64,000 nt of DNA, taken from assembly GCF_004014805.1 (NCBI RefSeq), contig NZ_ATDN01000011.1, positions 62,001 to 126,000 of the forward strand, read 5' to 3'. The stretch comes from Mycolicibacterium elephantis DSM 44368 (lineage in GTDB: Bacteria; Actinomycetota; Actinomycetes; Mycobacteriales; Mycobacteriaceae). A program made the position numbers and the translations under genes. Positions 22,029 through 30,814 of this stretch are shown piece by piece. Every line of letters begins with the position of its first letter. Positions within the stretch are counted from its first letter, which is position 1. Below the pieces are notes generated by a model, which ran no database searches, was not told the origin of the DNA, and worked only from the letters and a program-made list of their open reading frames with translations.

Positions 22029-22802
22029 ATGTTGGACAACGGGTGGGACGTCGGCCGCTCTGTACGCCGATTGGTTTTTAGAGGCCCGCTTCGGTGCAAC
22101 CTGTGCGGATCCGGGGTCCGTTTCCGCAGCGTTACCGGGGAACTCGGTGAAACCTTCGCGAAGTACGGCTTTCCCTATTCTCTTGATGATTTCGAGACGC
22201 TGAATCACCGGCAGTACCGCTGTCCGGTGTGCGGTTCGGCCGACAGGGACCGGTTGTACGGCTTGTATGTGGATCGCTTCCTGCCACCGGACCGCGTCCG
22301 GCGAGTGCTCGACTTCGCGCCGTCACCGTCCTTGTCGCGGTACCTACGCGGCCGCGCCGATCTCGATTACCGCACGGCGGATCTGATGATGGCCGGCGTC
22401 GATGATGTCGTCGACATCACCCACATGCCGAACTATGCCGACGGTTCGTTCGAATTCTTCATCTGTTCCCACGTCCTCGAGCACGTCTCTGACGATGCCC
22501 TGGCGTTGAAGGAGCTGTATCGCGTGCTGACGCCCGGGGGCCGCGGCATCGTCATGACTCCGATAGCTCCCGAAGGCAGCTTCGACGAGGATCCCTCGGT
22601 GGTCGACGAGTCCGAACGGTGGCGCCGCTTCGCTCAGGGTGATCACGTGCGTCTTTACGATCGCTCGACGCTCTGCGCGCGGATCCGCAACAGCGGGTTC
22701 GAGGTGACCGCCCTGGATTCGCGCACGTTCGGCCAGGAAACCTTCGCCGAGCATGCCATCGCCGAAAACTCGGTGCTGTACGTCGTGGAAAAGCCGGCCT
22801 AG
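22029..22802 (+). CDS. SAM-dependent methyltransferase with N-terminal CxxC pairs
   Basis: Encodes 257 residues. The N-terminus has two CxxC pairs, RCNLCGSG and YRCPVCGS, likely binding zinc, followed by a class I methyltransferase fold: VLDFAPSPSLSRYL takes the place of motif I, then DVVDITHMPNYADGSFEFFICSHVLEHVSDDALALKELYRVL is the typical SAM-fold core (motif HVLEHV near 160). Proteins of this sort occur in sugar-modification and glycan loci. ATG 22029 is chosen after GGAAGGAAGGCAAGGGG; the open frame continues 5' through the tandem repeat but that part is not protein-like. Convergent with the TylF-like gene. It may O-methylate a sugar of the glycolipid. Confidence 0.8.
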   Translation: MLDNGWDVGRSVRRLVFRGPLRCNLCGSGVRFRSVTGELGETFAKYGFPYSLDDFETLNHRQYRCPVCGSADRDRLYGLYVDRFLPPDRVRRVLDFAPSPSLSRYLRGRADLDYRTADLMMAGVDDVVDITHMPNYADGSFEFFICSHVLEHVSDDALALKELYRVLTPGGRGIVMTPIAPEGSFDEDPSVVDESERWRRFAQGDHVRLYDRSTLCARIRNSGFEVTALDSRTFGQETFAEHAIAENSVLYVVEKPA

Positions 22803-22830
22803 GGCGTACCGATATCCGCCGTTGCGTGGT

Positions 22831-23603
22831 TCAGAGCTTCATGCCTATCCGGTTCGTGAAGTTCACCCGATGCAACATGATTCGTCGATCCGGCTCTACG
22901 AAGTATTCGTCGACGGCGCGGCGGGCGCCGAGCGCATGCCCGTAGTCATCGATGATGAGCACACCACCCCGTACCAGCTTGGGGTAGAAGTGTTCGAGTT
23001 CAGCCTTGGTGCTGTGATAGGTGTCCGTGTCCAGCCGGAGCAAAGCGATGTCGCCGTTCGAATTCTCTACCGCGGTCTGCTCAATGTCACCGCGGACAAG
23101 ATGAACGTTCTCCATGGGGTAGCCGGTCGATGCGATGTTCGCGGCCACGATCGACTCGAAATCATCGAACCGCACATCGATCGAATCGCCATACCAAGTC
23201 TTGTCGTCGGGTGCTTGCTGGCCGACGAACCCTTCGAAGCTGTCGTAGAGCCAGAGCGCGCGTGATGTGTGGTTCAGTGATAGCAGCGTCTTGGCGATGA
23301 GCATCGATGCGCCGCCGAAGAACACCCCGCATTCGACGAAGTCACCTTTGATGTTCTTCTTCACGATGTAGCGCACAGCCTCGTACAGGCTCCACATCGG
23401 TTCCAGCGGAAGCTGGGTGAAGTCGTGCACCTCCGGCACGATGCGCCAGAACGCGTCGTCTTTGATCTCGTGAAACTGCTTCCGCAGGCGGCGCTCCGAG
23501 TAGGGGGTTTGCAGATGTCCAGACCGCGCTGCGGAAGTGAGACCTGCTGTCCGTTCGTCGGCAAATAGCGGCGAGTCGGCGATAACCGCCTCAAAATATC
23601 CAT
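22831..23603 (-). CDS. TylF/MycF-family O-methyltransferase with 5' frame break
   Basis: The open frame from the GTG at 23439 gives 202 residues, but in the same frame clear family-like protein extends upstream to about 23595 (YFEAVIADSPLFADERTAGL and PYSERRLRKQFHEIKDDAFW). That stretch has no ATG, GTG or TTG. The only good start, ATG 23603 with GAAGGGAATTC before it, is one base out of frame; one extra T in the T4 run (complement of 23593-23596) would give MDIFEAVIADSPLFADE and a protein of about 258 residues, the usual TylF length. Conserved features are GDFVECGVFFGGASM, LYDSFEGF, RLDTDTYHST and GGVLIIDDYGH (metal and catalytic region). TylF-type enzymes O-methylate sugar hydroxyls. Whether the break is a sequencing error, a null mutation or a slippage site is open. 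Confidence 0.78.
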
Positions 23604-23667
23604 GAATTCCCTTCTACGTGGAGCACAATGTAGCCCGAAATATCGTGGTCCGTGGGGCCGATTCCGC

Positions 23668-24687
23668 TCATTGCCGGTCGGGTGTCCGGCCACTCGGCGC
23701 CTGATCATCGCGCTTCCGATGCCGATTCAGGCGGAACCGAAATCTGGCGGTCTGGGCGCGCTGGTACTGCAGGGCCAGCGACGTCAGCAGCCGTTGACCC
23801 ACATGGCGCCGCAGTAACCGCGGGTGTTTCGCGATGATGCCCTTCAACAGGGTGTGACTGGCCGGTCCGGGGATCTTCGCGATCTCACCCACGAGCCCGT
23901 ACATCAGGTGGACGACGCGTATCTCGCGTCGGCGGTGACCGGAGATCAGGTCGAGCATCGCCTCGTACAACGCGGCTTGGGCAGGGCCGCGCGACATCCA
24001 GAACTTCGTCTGATCCGCGACGGAGTCATACCAAACACCTTGGGCGTGACGGCGATACACCGACATCGTCTCGGGCAACATGGCGATGTCGCCCCGCATG
24101 GCGTGCCGAAGGTGCAAGTACCAGTCCAGCGGAAGAGCGTCGGGCGGGATGTCGTCGTACCGGTCGAGGCGTCGGTACACGACCGAATTCGTCTGGATGA
24201 AGTTGTTTTTCAGCAGACCGTCGACGCTCAGGTCCTTGCGCCAGGATGCGGGCGGGAACTCGGAGTCATCGACGCGTCCGTCGTCCCACGTCGTCCTAAC
24301 GGGGTGGAAACAGACACTGGTCTCGGGATGGCGGTCCATGAACGCCACCTGCTTGCTCAACTTGAGCGGGTCGGTCCAGTAGTCGTCGCCCTCGCACAGC
24401 GCGAGATACTGTCCGCGAGCAGCGGTCAGTGCTTCGGTCAGGTTCGCGGTGATGCCCACGTTCTCGGGCCTGAGGATGGGCCGAATCACCGCGGGGTGTC
24501 GTTCGGCGTACTCCCGCAGGATCGCCGGCGTGCGGTCGGTGGACGCGTCGTCGGCGATGATCACCTCGAACGGAAAGTCGGTCTGCTGGGCGAGGAAACC
24601 GTCGAGTGCGTCGCGGATGTAGGCCTCGTGGTTGTAGGTGATCGACACCACGCTCACCTTGGGTGGCCCGGCCGCCGGCCGGCTCAA
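23668..24687 (-). CDS. GT2 family glycosyltransferase
   Basis: Encodes 339 residues starting from a TTG at 24687 that overlaps the aminotransferase stop; the longer upstream frame has no protein-like character. It begins PKVSVVSITYNHEAYIRDALDG and has IIADDASTDRTPAILREY and CEGDDYWTDPLKL, the GT-A donor-binding motifs (DD of the EGDDYW as the DxD). The C-terminal third is basic and Arg-rich. It is translationally coupled with the DegT gene upstream, so it may transfer the amino sugar made by that enzyme. Donor and acceptor are inference. Confidence 0.87.
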   Translation of the reverse strand: MSRPAAGPPKVSVVSITYNHEAYIRDALDGFLAQQTDFPFEVIIADDASTDRTPAILREYAERHPAVIRPILRPENVGITANLTEALTAARGQYLALCEGDDYWTDPLKLSKQVAFMDRHPETSVCFHPVRTTWDDGRVDDSEFPPASWRKDLSVDGLLKNNFIQTNSVVYRRLDRYDDIPPDALPLDWYLHLRHAMRGDIAMLPETMSVYRRHAQGVWYDSVADQTKFWMSRGPAQAALYEAMLDLISGHRRREIRVVHLMYGLVGEIAKIPGPASHTLLKGIIAKHPRLLRRHVGQRLLTSLALQYQRAQTARFRFRLNRHRKRDDQAPSGRTPDRQ

Positions 24688-25817
24688 CGGATTCGCCCCT
24701 GTCGGACTGCGTTGACGATGCGATCGACATCTTCGGGGGACATGTCGTCGTGCACCGGCAGTGACACTATCTGCGAGCAGAGCTCTTCGGTGACCGGCAA
24801 CGAGGTGGACCGGGTGAGTTCGGGGTTGGCCACGAAGTAGGGGTGCCGGTGCTGCGGCGGGTTGTAGTAGTCGCGGGCCTGAACCGCGTTGTCGCGCAGG
24901 CTTGTCAGTACGGACGCCTTGTGGTCGGCAGAGGAGCACCGCGCGCTGGCGAAGCAGAGCGACGAAGCTTCGGCGTCGACCTGGAACCGCAGACCCTCGC
25001 TGGCGAGTTCGGCCTGGTATCTGTCAAAGACCTTGTGGCGCTGGGCCAGACGCTGGTCCAGCCCGACGAGCTGGCGAAGGCCGATGGCGGCGCTGATCTC
25101 CTGCAACTTGCCGTTCATGCCGAGTTGGGTGCATTCCCGTGAGTCGGTGAAGCCGAAGTTCTCGAAGTCACGTACCCGAGCGATCAGCGCTGGATCGCGA
25201 GAGGTCACCGCGCCGCCCTCACCGATCGCGAACGGCTTGGTGGCGTGGAAGGAGAAGATCTCGCAGGTGCCGCGCGAGCCCAACGGATTGCCGTCGGAGT
25301 ATCTCGAGCCGAAACCCGCCGCCGAGTCGATCACGATCGGCAGGTCCCACTTGGCGCAGAGCGCCTCCCACGCATCGATCTGCGGGTTGCCGACTCCGAA
25401 AACGTTGGGCAACAGGACTCCCGCGACGTCGTCGCGTGAGCCGGTCAAGATGGTTTCGGCCGACTCGATGCTCGGTTGCCAAGTGTCCGCGTCGACGTCG
25501 ATGAACCAGGGTCGATATCCAGCCCACAGCGCCGCCTGTGCCACGGCGATGAAGGTGAACGATGGCATCAGCAGGTACCGGTCGCGCGTCCCGGCGCCGA
25601 CAGCGGCGGTCAGCGCCGCGATGAGCGCCACGGTTCCGTTGGCGCACGTGGCGACGTGGACCTCCGACCCGACGTAATCACCGAGCGCGCGGGCGAATTG
25701 GCGCTCCTTCGGCCCGAAGTTGGTGAACCAGTTCGCCTTCAGGATCTCGTCCAAATCCAGCGTCAGGTCGGCGGAGGCGGGGAAGGTCGGCCGGATGAAC
25801 GGAATCTCAAATGGCAT
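24684..25817 (-). CDS. DegT/DnrJ/EryC1-family sugar aminotransferase
   Basis: A 377-residue PLP-dependent aminotransferase that converts a keto-sugar nucleotide to an amino sugar, using glutamate. The PLP-lysine is Lys194 in FSFHATKPFAIGEGGAV; Asp164 in IVIDSAAGFGS contacts the pyridine nitrogen; the N-terminal motif NGTVALIAAL binds phosphate. ATG 25817 (MPFEIPFIRP) is preferred over 25829. It overlaps the end of the NeuD-like gene and the start of the GT2 gene, forming a three-gene coupled unit. In mycobacterial lipooligosaccharide loci (wecE of M. marinum) such enzymes make 4-amino-4,6-dideoxyhexoses; that product is the best guess here. Confidence 0.9.
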   Translation of the reverse strand: MPFEIPFIRPTFPASADLTLDLDEILKANWFTNFGPKERQFARALGDYVGSEVHVATCANGTVALIAALTAAVGAGTRDRYLLMPSFTFIAVAQAALWAGYRPWFIDVDADTWQPSIESAETILTGSRDDVAGVLLPNVFGVGNPQIDAWEALCAKWDLPIVIDSAAGFGSRYSDGNPLGSRGTCEIFSFHATKPFAIGEGGAVTSRDPALIARVRDFENFGFTDSRECTQLGMNGKLQEISAAIGLRQLVGLDQRLAQRHKVFDRYQAELASEGLRFQVDAEASSLCFASARCSSADHKASVLTSLRDNAVQARDYYNPPQHRHPYFVANPELTRSTSLPVTEELCSQIVSLPVHDDMSPEDVDRIVNAVRQGRIR

Positions 25818-26457
25818 CGAGCCATCCATTCCGGACCTTCACCACCGTTGCGGGCACGCCGGCGACGACGGCGTTGGTTGTGGTCACGTCCGACAGCACC
25901 GTGGCGCCCGCCCCGACCACCACCCCGTCGGCGATCGTCACATCGTTGGAGATGCTTGCGCCCACGCCGACGAACACGCCGTCGCCGAGGCGGGCGCGTC
26001 CCGCGACGTGAGCGCCGGGACCGATGGTGACGAACGAGGCGACCCGCACGTCGTGGCTCAGCGTCGCCCCGACGTTGATCAGGCAGTGCTCGCCGAGCAC
26101 CACATCGACGGTGATGACCGCACCCGGGGCGATCACGGTGCCCGCGCCGATCCGGCACGACGGGTCGACGTGCGCTGCGGGGGAGACGATGGTGGCGAAG
26201 CGCTCGCCGGGCCATGTCGCCACCATCTTGTGGCGCAACGCCGGTGCGCCGACGGCGGCGATCACCGCGGCGTCGCGATCCGCGACCGACGGGGCAGAGA
26301 TGTCGATCATGTCGGGGGCCGCCGGGTCGAGGTAGTCCGAGGAGACGGCGCAGAACGTCTCCGTGCCCGGCGGTAGATAGGACGCGACCTCTCGGGCTTG
26401 CCCTCCGGCGCCGAGCAGGCCGACGCGCAACGGCGTTTCGCCGGCCGCACCGTCCAT
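25807..26457 (-). CDS. NeuD/PglD-like sugar N- or O-acyltransferase
   Basis: Encodes 216 residues. The N-terminal part has a Rossmann-like nucleotide-sugar binding motif, RVGLLGAGGQAREV, and the C-terminal part is a left-handed beta-helix of hexapeptide repeats (IGAGTVIAPGAVITVDVVLG, VGVGASISND, VGAGATVLSDV), ending in AGVPATVVK. The His in GEHCLINVGATLSHD fits the catalytic position of PglD-type acetyltransferases. ATG 26457 (MDGAAGE) is preferred over the upstream in-frame start. Its stop overlaps the DegT start, so the two probably act in sequence: amination then N-acylation of a dideoxy sugar nucleotide. A QdtC/VioB-like role is also possible. Confidence 0.87.
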   Translation of the reverse strand: MDGAAGETPLRVGLLGAGGQAREVASYLPPGTETFCAVSSDYLDPAAPDMIDISAPSVADRDAAVIAAVGAPALRHKMVATWPGERFATIVSPAAHVDPSCRIGAGTVIAPGAVITVDVVLGEHCLINVGATLSHDVRVASFVTIGPGAHVAGRARLGDGVFVGVGASISNDVTIADGVVVGAGATVLSDVTTTNAVVAGVPATVVKVRNGWLDAI

Positions 26458-26583
26458 ACCAACAATCACCTCCGCCCGAAACAATAGAGGTCCGCGTGAT
26501 CAACCACGCGCCGGTTCCTGCCTTCCCGCGCCGGCGACAACGATGTGCAACGGGCTCCGTGTGCGCAGATGAGAGGCCAACAC

Positions 26584-27828
26584 CTACAAACCCGGGCCGC
26601 CGAAATGAAGGGCGGCTCCCGTCGGCACCACCGCGAGGACCGCGACAAGCCAGACAAAGACCGAGATGTTCCTTCTCGATGCCGCCCGGTCGATCTCCGG
26701 CCTGGCGGTCGCGAACACGATGTAGACGATCGCGACATCGAACGTGATCACGATCCACCAGCGTGTCCAGTCGACACCGGACATGAACACGGGCACCACC
26801 AAGGCCAACCCCAGCAACGGCAATGCCACCCTGTCCCGAAGCTGGTCGATGAACACACTGATCGGGACGCCGGACAGATAGTGGATCGCCCAGGTCGTGC
26901 CCGCGAAGTAGAGCAACCCCACGACGAACGACACGACGAGCGGCACGAGACCGAACTCACCCACCAGGCGAAGACCGTCATCGGCGGTGGCGTCGAGCAT
27001 CGGGGTCGCGAAGTGGCACATCCAATCGTGGTAGTCGGCCTTGCTCTCGACGCGGCCAAGGATGTAGTCGACCGCGTTCTGCAACGAGGTAGAGGCCGCG
27101 TACGGATTCTCGAGCAGCCTGTGCGGAATCTGTGCGCACAGCTGCGCTCCGAGGTCCTTGCGGCCGAGCACCGCGACCAGAAGCGTCGCCGCCACGCCGG
27201 GCCCGACGGCCAACAGGCTGCAGAGGCGTTGGGTCGCCGGTGGCGAGGCCTTCGACAAGACGACGACGGCCAGCACCGCGCCCAGTGCGAGAAGCAGGGG
27301 AATCGCTTCGTGCACCAGCGCCAGCACGGCGATCGCGATCCCGTAGCACGCACTGAGAACGAGTTTCGAGGAACGCTTCTCGAGTCTGCCCAGCAGCAGG
27401 CAGAAGGCCAAGAGCGCGGTCATCCCGTACAGCTCCGGACGCGGCGAGTACAACGCGTAGGAAAGCGAGAACGGCAGCACGGGCACCAGGAGCGCCAGCA
27501 TGATCCGGCGGTCGGACCTGACACCGCCGGAGACGATTCGCCACATCAAAACCCCAAGGGCGCCAAGCCAAATGACCACCGGCGCCCACATCATCGTGTA
27601 GATGGCGGGGAAGTAGTGGCTGCCGGACAGCTGACGGATCACCTCGCCGCCGAGCCCGCGGCGGACGAAGCCGAACTCGTAATTGGGCACGTAATACGAC
27701 AGCCAGTAGATCGCCGACGGATAGGCGACCAGCACGATGAACAGGTGGACGATCGCCGCGACCACCAGCCCGACCGACACCAGCACAAATGTCCGCGCAC
27801 GCTTGTCGGCAAGACGCGCGTTCGTCAT
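26584..27828 (-). CDS. Polytopic membrane protein, GT-C-like
   Basis: A 414-residue protein with roughly ten hydrophobic segments, including TFVLVSVGLVVAAIVHLFIV near the N-terminus, IYTMMWAPVVIWLGALGVL, ACYGIAIAVLALV, LLALGAVLAVVVL and ISVFVWLVAVLAVV at the end. After the first helix an extracytoplasmic loop YYVPNYEFGFVRRGLGGEVI is conserved-looking. The architecture suggests a GT-C-type polyprenyl-sugar-dependent glycosyltransferase or a polysaccharide processing protein, but no diagnostic catalytic motif is recognised. ATG 27828 follows GAGGAATCGAG. It is co-directional with the sugar genes downstream and diverges from the GT2 gene at 28012. Confidence 0.72.
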   Translation of the reverse strand: MTNARLADKRARTFVLVSVGLVVAAIVHLFIVLVAYPSAIYWLSYYVPNYEFGFVRRGLGGEVIRQLSGSHYFPAIYTMMWAPVVIWLGALGVLMWRIVSGGVRSDRRIMLALLVPVLPFSLSYALYSPRPELYGMTALLAFCLLLGRLEKRSSKLVLSACYGIAIAVLALVHEAIPLLLALGAVLAVVVLSKASPPATQRLCSLLAVGPGVAATLLVAVLGRKDLGAQLCAQIPHRLLENPYAASTSLQNAVDYILGRVESKADYHDWMCHFATPMLDATADDGLRLVGEFGLVPLVVSFVVGLLYFAGTTWAIHYLSGVPISVFIDQLRDRVALPLLGLALVVPVFMSGVDWTRWWIVITFDVAIVYIVFATARPEIDRAASRRNISVFVWLVAVLAVVPTGAALHFGGPGL

Positions 27829-28011
27829 CTCGATTCCTCGGGGGTAAGGCGTCGCACAGCTCGGTCGCTGATCAGCCGCGAGCCGTTCAGGGTTGTTTTC
27901 GAAAGGCAAACTACCCGACGCCCGTGCCTCTCCCGCCCGCGCGCTCTGCCGTTAGGACCCCAATTTCGGCTCATCTAGGATGGGCGCGACGACAGTTGGG
28001 GGACCGAATAG

Positions 28012-28785
28012 ATGCTGCTCATCGGCATTCCGGCCTATGGTCAACATGACTACACGCACGCTCTCATCGGCGACCTGCGCCGCGAGCGGGCCGACTTCGT
28101 CATCCTCGACAACCGAGGCGATTACCCGCGACTCGGCGACGAAAAGGTCATCACACCGGGACGAAACCTCGGATGGGCCGGCGGATCGAACTTCATCTTC
28201 CGCCACGCGTTCGCCAACGGCTACACCCGCGCGATGACGCTGAACAACGACACCCGGCTGTCCCCGGGATTCGTCGACGCCATGCTCGACCCTCGCCTGC
28301 CCGGCGACGCGGGGATCGTCGTGCCGGTGTATGACGACGTCAACGGTCACCTGCGGATTCTTTCCGACTACCGCGGCCCGGCCGGCGACTACCAGCCCAA
28401 ACCCGTGCTGCGCAAGCTGCCGTTCACGGACGGTTGCGCGTTCATGATCACCAAGGAAGCTTGGTCGGCCGTCGGGGATTTCGACGAACGGGCATTCGGG
28501 CGGTTCGCCTGGGGCGCCGACGTCGACCTGTGCCTTCGCGCACGGATCGCGGGGTTCGGTGTGTACGCCACCGAAATGGCGTACATCAACCACTTCGGGC
28601 GGAAATCGGCCACCGGCCTGAGCCGCCTCTACGGGGCCCGCGCCCAGTTTCGCTACCGCTACGGGCTACTGCGTTATTGGCACAAGGATTGGCGGCTGCT
28701 CACCACGCGTACCAGCAACATCCCCTTACCGCCCGCACCGCAAGAACCGGTGGCGGGCGAAAATGCCGGCCGCGGCCGCAATTAG
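28012..28785 (+). CDS. GT2 family glycosyltransferase (GlfT/rhamnosyltransferase-like)
   Basis: Encodes 257 residues. The protein starts LLIGIPAYGQHDYTHALIGDL and contains FVILDNRGDYP, GWAGGSNFIFRHA and MTLNNDTRLSPGF, where NND is the metal-binding DxD equivalent typical of the rhamnosyl/galactofuranosyl GT2 group; FTDGCAFMITKEAW and WGADVDLCLRARIAG with D-D near 190 supply the acceptor-side and catalytic-base region. It starts 183 bases from the divergent membrane gene and is followed after 3 bases by another GT2 gene, so the two form an operon. It likely extends the glycolipid glycan. Confidence 0.87.
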   Translation: MLLIGIPAYGQHDYTHALIGDLRRERADFVILDNRGDYPRLGDEKVITPGRNLGWAGGSNFIFRHAFANGYTRAMTLNNDTRLSPGFVDAMLDPRLPGDAGIVVPVYDDVNGHLRILSDYRGPAGDYQPKPVLRKLPFTDGCAFMITKEAWSAVGDFDERAFGRFAWGADVDLCLRARIAGFGVYATEMAYINHFGRKSATGLSRLYGARAQFRYRYGLLRYWHKDWRLLTTRTSNIPLPPAPQEPVAGENAGRGRN

Positions 28786-28788
28786 ACG

Positions 28789-29514
28789 ATGCAAATGATT
28801 TCCTTTGTCATTCCGACGCTGAACGAAGCCAAAACGATTGAGCAGACCCTGCAGTGCGTCGCGGGTTATTCCGGCGAACACGAAATCATCATTTCCGATG
28901 GGAACAGCCAGGACGGAACCGTCGAGCTGGCCGGGAAATACGCGGACAAGGTCGTCATCCACGACAAACCCGAGCGACAGACCATCGCCATGGCCCGAAA
29001 TGTGGGCGCCGCTGCCGCCCGCGGCGATTTCCTGGTTTTCCTCGATGCCGACGTCGTCATCCCAGACATCAACGACTTCTTCCGGATCGCAGAAGAGTCG
29101 TTTCGACGCGATGACCGACTACTGGCCCTGACCGTGCGTTACCGGGTGTTCCCCGCGAGGCGGACCCTCAGTGACCGCGTCATCTTCTGGATGCTGGGAT
29201 TCCAGCTTTGGTTGCAGAACAACGTCTTCCGCTTCGGCGGGTCCGGCGGGGAATTCCAGATGATCCGCACCGAAGCGTTCCGAACGGTCGGCGGGTTCGA
29301 CGAGAGCCTCGCCGCCGCCGAGGACATGGACCTGTTCCGGCGCCTGTCGAGGGCGGGCCGCACGCGGTTCGAGCCGAGGCTCGCAATCTACCACACCGGA
29401 AGGCGAGCACATGCGACCGGCTGGCGGAACTTGATCTGGGAATGGTTCCGGAATACGACATCGGTGTGGTTCCTCAGAAGATCGGCAAGCAAAGAATGGA
29501 AGGAAATCCGCTGA
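28789..29514 (+). CDS. GT2 family glycosyltransferase
   Basis: Encodes 241 residues: ISFVIPTLNEAKTIEQTL, IIISDGNSQDGTVELA, ARNVGAAAARGDFLVFLDADV (DAD metal motif) and GGFDESLAAAEDMDLFRRLSRAG (ED catalytic-base motif). The C-terminus is basic with a short hydrophobic stretch that could touch the membrane. ATG 28789 lies three bases after the previous gene's stop region, so the pair is co-transcribed. The order of action of the two GT2 enzymes is not deducible from sequence. Confidence 0.87.
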   Translation: MQMISFVIPTLNEAKTIEQTLQCVAGYSGEHEIIISDGNSQDGTVELAGKYADKVVIHDKPERQTIAMARNVGAAAARGDFLVFLDADVVIPDINDFFRIAEESFRRDDRLLALTVRYRVFPARRTLSDRVIFWMLGFQLWLQNNVFRFGGSGGEFQMIRTEAFRTVGGFDESLAAAEDMDLFRRLSRAGRTRFEPRLAIYHTGRRAHATGWRNLIWEWFRNTTSVWFLRRSASKEWKEIR

Positions 29515-29724
29515 CGACCCTGCAGGCAACGCATTGACCGGGGCGTCCCAGCGAACACCGACCGCTGAAATCCGGGCAGGCCACAGCTACCATGGCGTTT
29601 GCTATTCGGCCGGAAAGAACCGGGCGCCGTTGACCCCCGCGGTGATAAGCTCAGGGGTCTCGGATTCCGGGCTGCCAGCAGCATGCGCTCTGGGTCGCGA
29701 GCGAACAGGATTGTTAGGAGTTTC

Positions 29725-30738
29725 GTGAACACCGACACCGATGTGATGGAGCCTGTCACGGCCGCGCCACCGCAGGACAGTCGAAACCCGCGGACTCCGA
29801 TGATGATCGCCTCCGCCGCGCTGGGTGCCGCCCTGGCCACGATCGTCGTGCTCGTCTGGTCCTTCTCGAGCGGCCCGCAAAGCGCAAAACCCGAGCAGTC
29901 AGCCGACTCCGCGTCGGCACCCGCCGCGAGCGCCCCCGCCGACCCTGAAGCCGAACTTCTCCCGGCCCCGGATGACTCGGCCGTCGCGGGCCTGCCCGAC
30001 GGCCTTACGGCGGGGCTCATCCCCGGCGGCGAGGCCGCCGAGGGTGCCAATCCGTTGGACATGGCCTCGATGTTCAGCAGCGGCTCGACCGGCTCGGGTG
30101 GCGGAGCCGTGGCCGCGGCGCCGATGGCCCTTCCACCGCCGCCGCCCGACCTGCCCCCGCCCCCCGATCTGGCCACCATGATGGAAGCGATGGCCCCTTA
30201 CGTGGGGTCGGCATTGGCACCGTCGATCATCAGCGGCGACGCGATCGCCGGCATCATCACCGCCGCCGGCGGATGGGCCACCGCCGCCGGGGTCGCAACG
30301 GCCAACAACGCCACCATCCTGTTGAGCAACCTCATCCTGGCCAGCGCGATCAACGGCGGAAATCCGTGGCCGATCCTGGGTGGAATTCCGAACACCAACC
30401 CGCTGGACGTGCTGGCGAGCGCGTTCCAGGGTGTGGCGTCGCTGGGCAATCTTCCCGCGGTGGGTCTGCCGTCGCTCCCGGCGCCCGACCAGGCCCTCTC
30501 GGGTCTGTCCTCCGCGCTCGCGGTGAGCGTGCCGGCCCTGGATGCGCTGGGGAAGTTGAACTTCCCGTCGTTGCCGCCGCCCGGGTTGCCACAGCTGCCG
30601 CCGCCCCCGCCGGTTGGGATGCCGCAGCTACCCCCGCCGCCTCCGGTCGGGCTGCCGCAGCTGCCCCCGCCGCCGCAGATCGGGCTACCGCCGCCACCGC
30701 CGCTCGGCCTGTTGACCATCGGAGTGCCGTCGTTCTGA
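29725..30738 (+). CDS. Membrane-anchored protein with proline-rich C-terminal repeats
   Basis: A 337-residue protein from GTG 29725, which has AGGAG six bases upstream; the open frame starts earlier but without support. A cytosolic N-terminus of about 27 residues is followed by one membrane helix (MIASAALGAALATIVVLVW), then an Ala/Pro/Ser-rich extracytoplasmic linker, a PPPPPDLPPPPDL patch, a Gly/Ala-rich central domain (GDAIAGIITAAGGWATAAGVATANN), and a C-terminal run of about four repeats of the form GxPQLPPPPPV. No catalytic motif is seen. It sits between glycosyltransferases and the FAAL gene on the opposite strand. It could be a wall-spanning scaffold or assist lipid export, but no function is claimed. 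Confidence 0.72.
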   Translation: MNTDTDVMEPVTAAPPQDSRNPRTPMMIASAALGAALATIVVLVWSFSSGPQSAKPEQSADSASAPAASAPADPEAELLPAPDDSAVAGLPDGLTAGLIPGGEAAEGANPLDMASMFSSGSTGSGGGAVAAAPMALPPPPPDLPPPPDLATMMEAMAPYVGSALAPSIISGDAIAGIITAAGGWATAAGVATANNATILLSNLILASAINGGNPWPILGGIPNTNPLDVLASAFQGVASLGNLPAVGLPSLPAPDQALSGLSSALAVSVPALDALGKLNFPSLPPPGLPQLPPPPPVGMPQLPPPPPVGLPQLPPPPQIGLPPPPPLGLLTIGVPSF

Positions 30739-30814
30739 TTCCGACGCCACGACGGTGACGGAACGGCGGTCGGCTCGCGCCGCTGATCCTTTGCGAGCCC
30801 TGATTATTCGGCGG

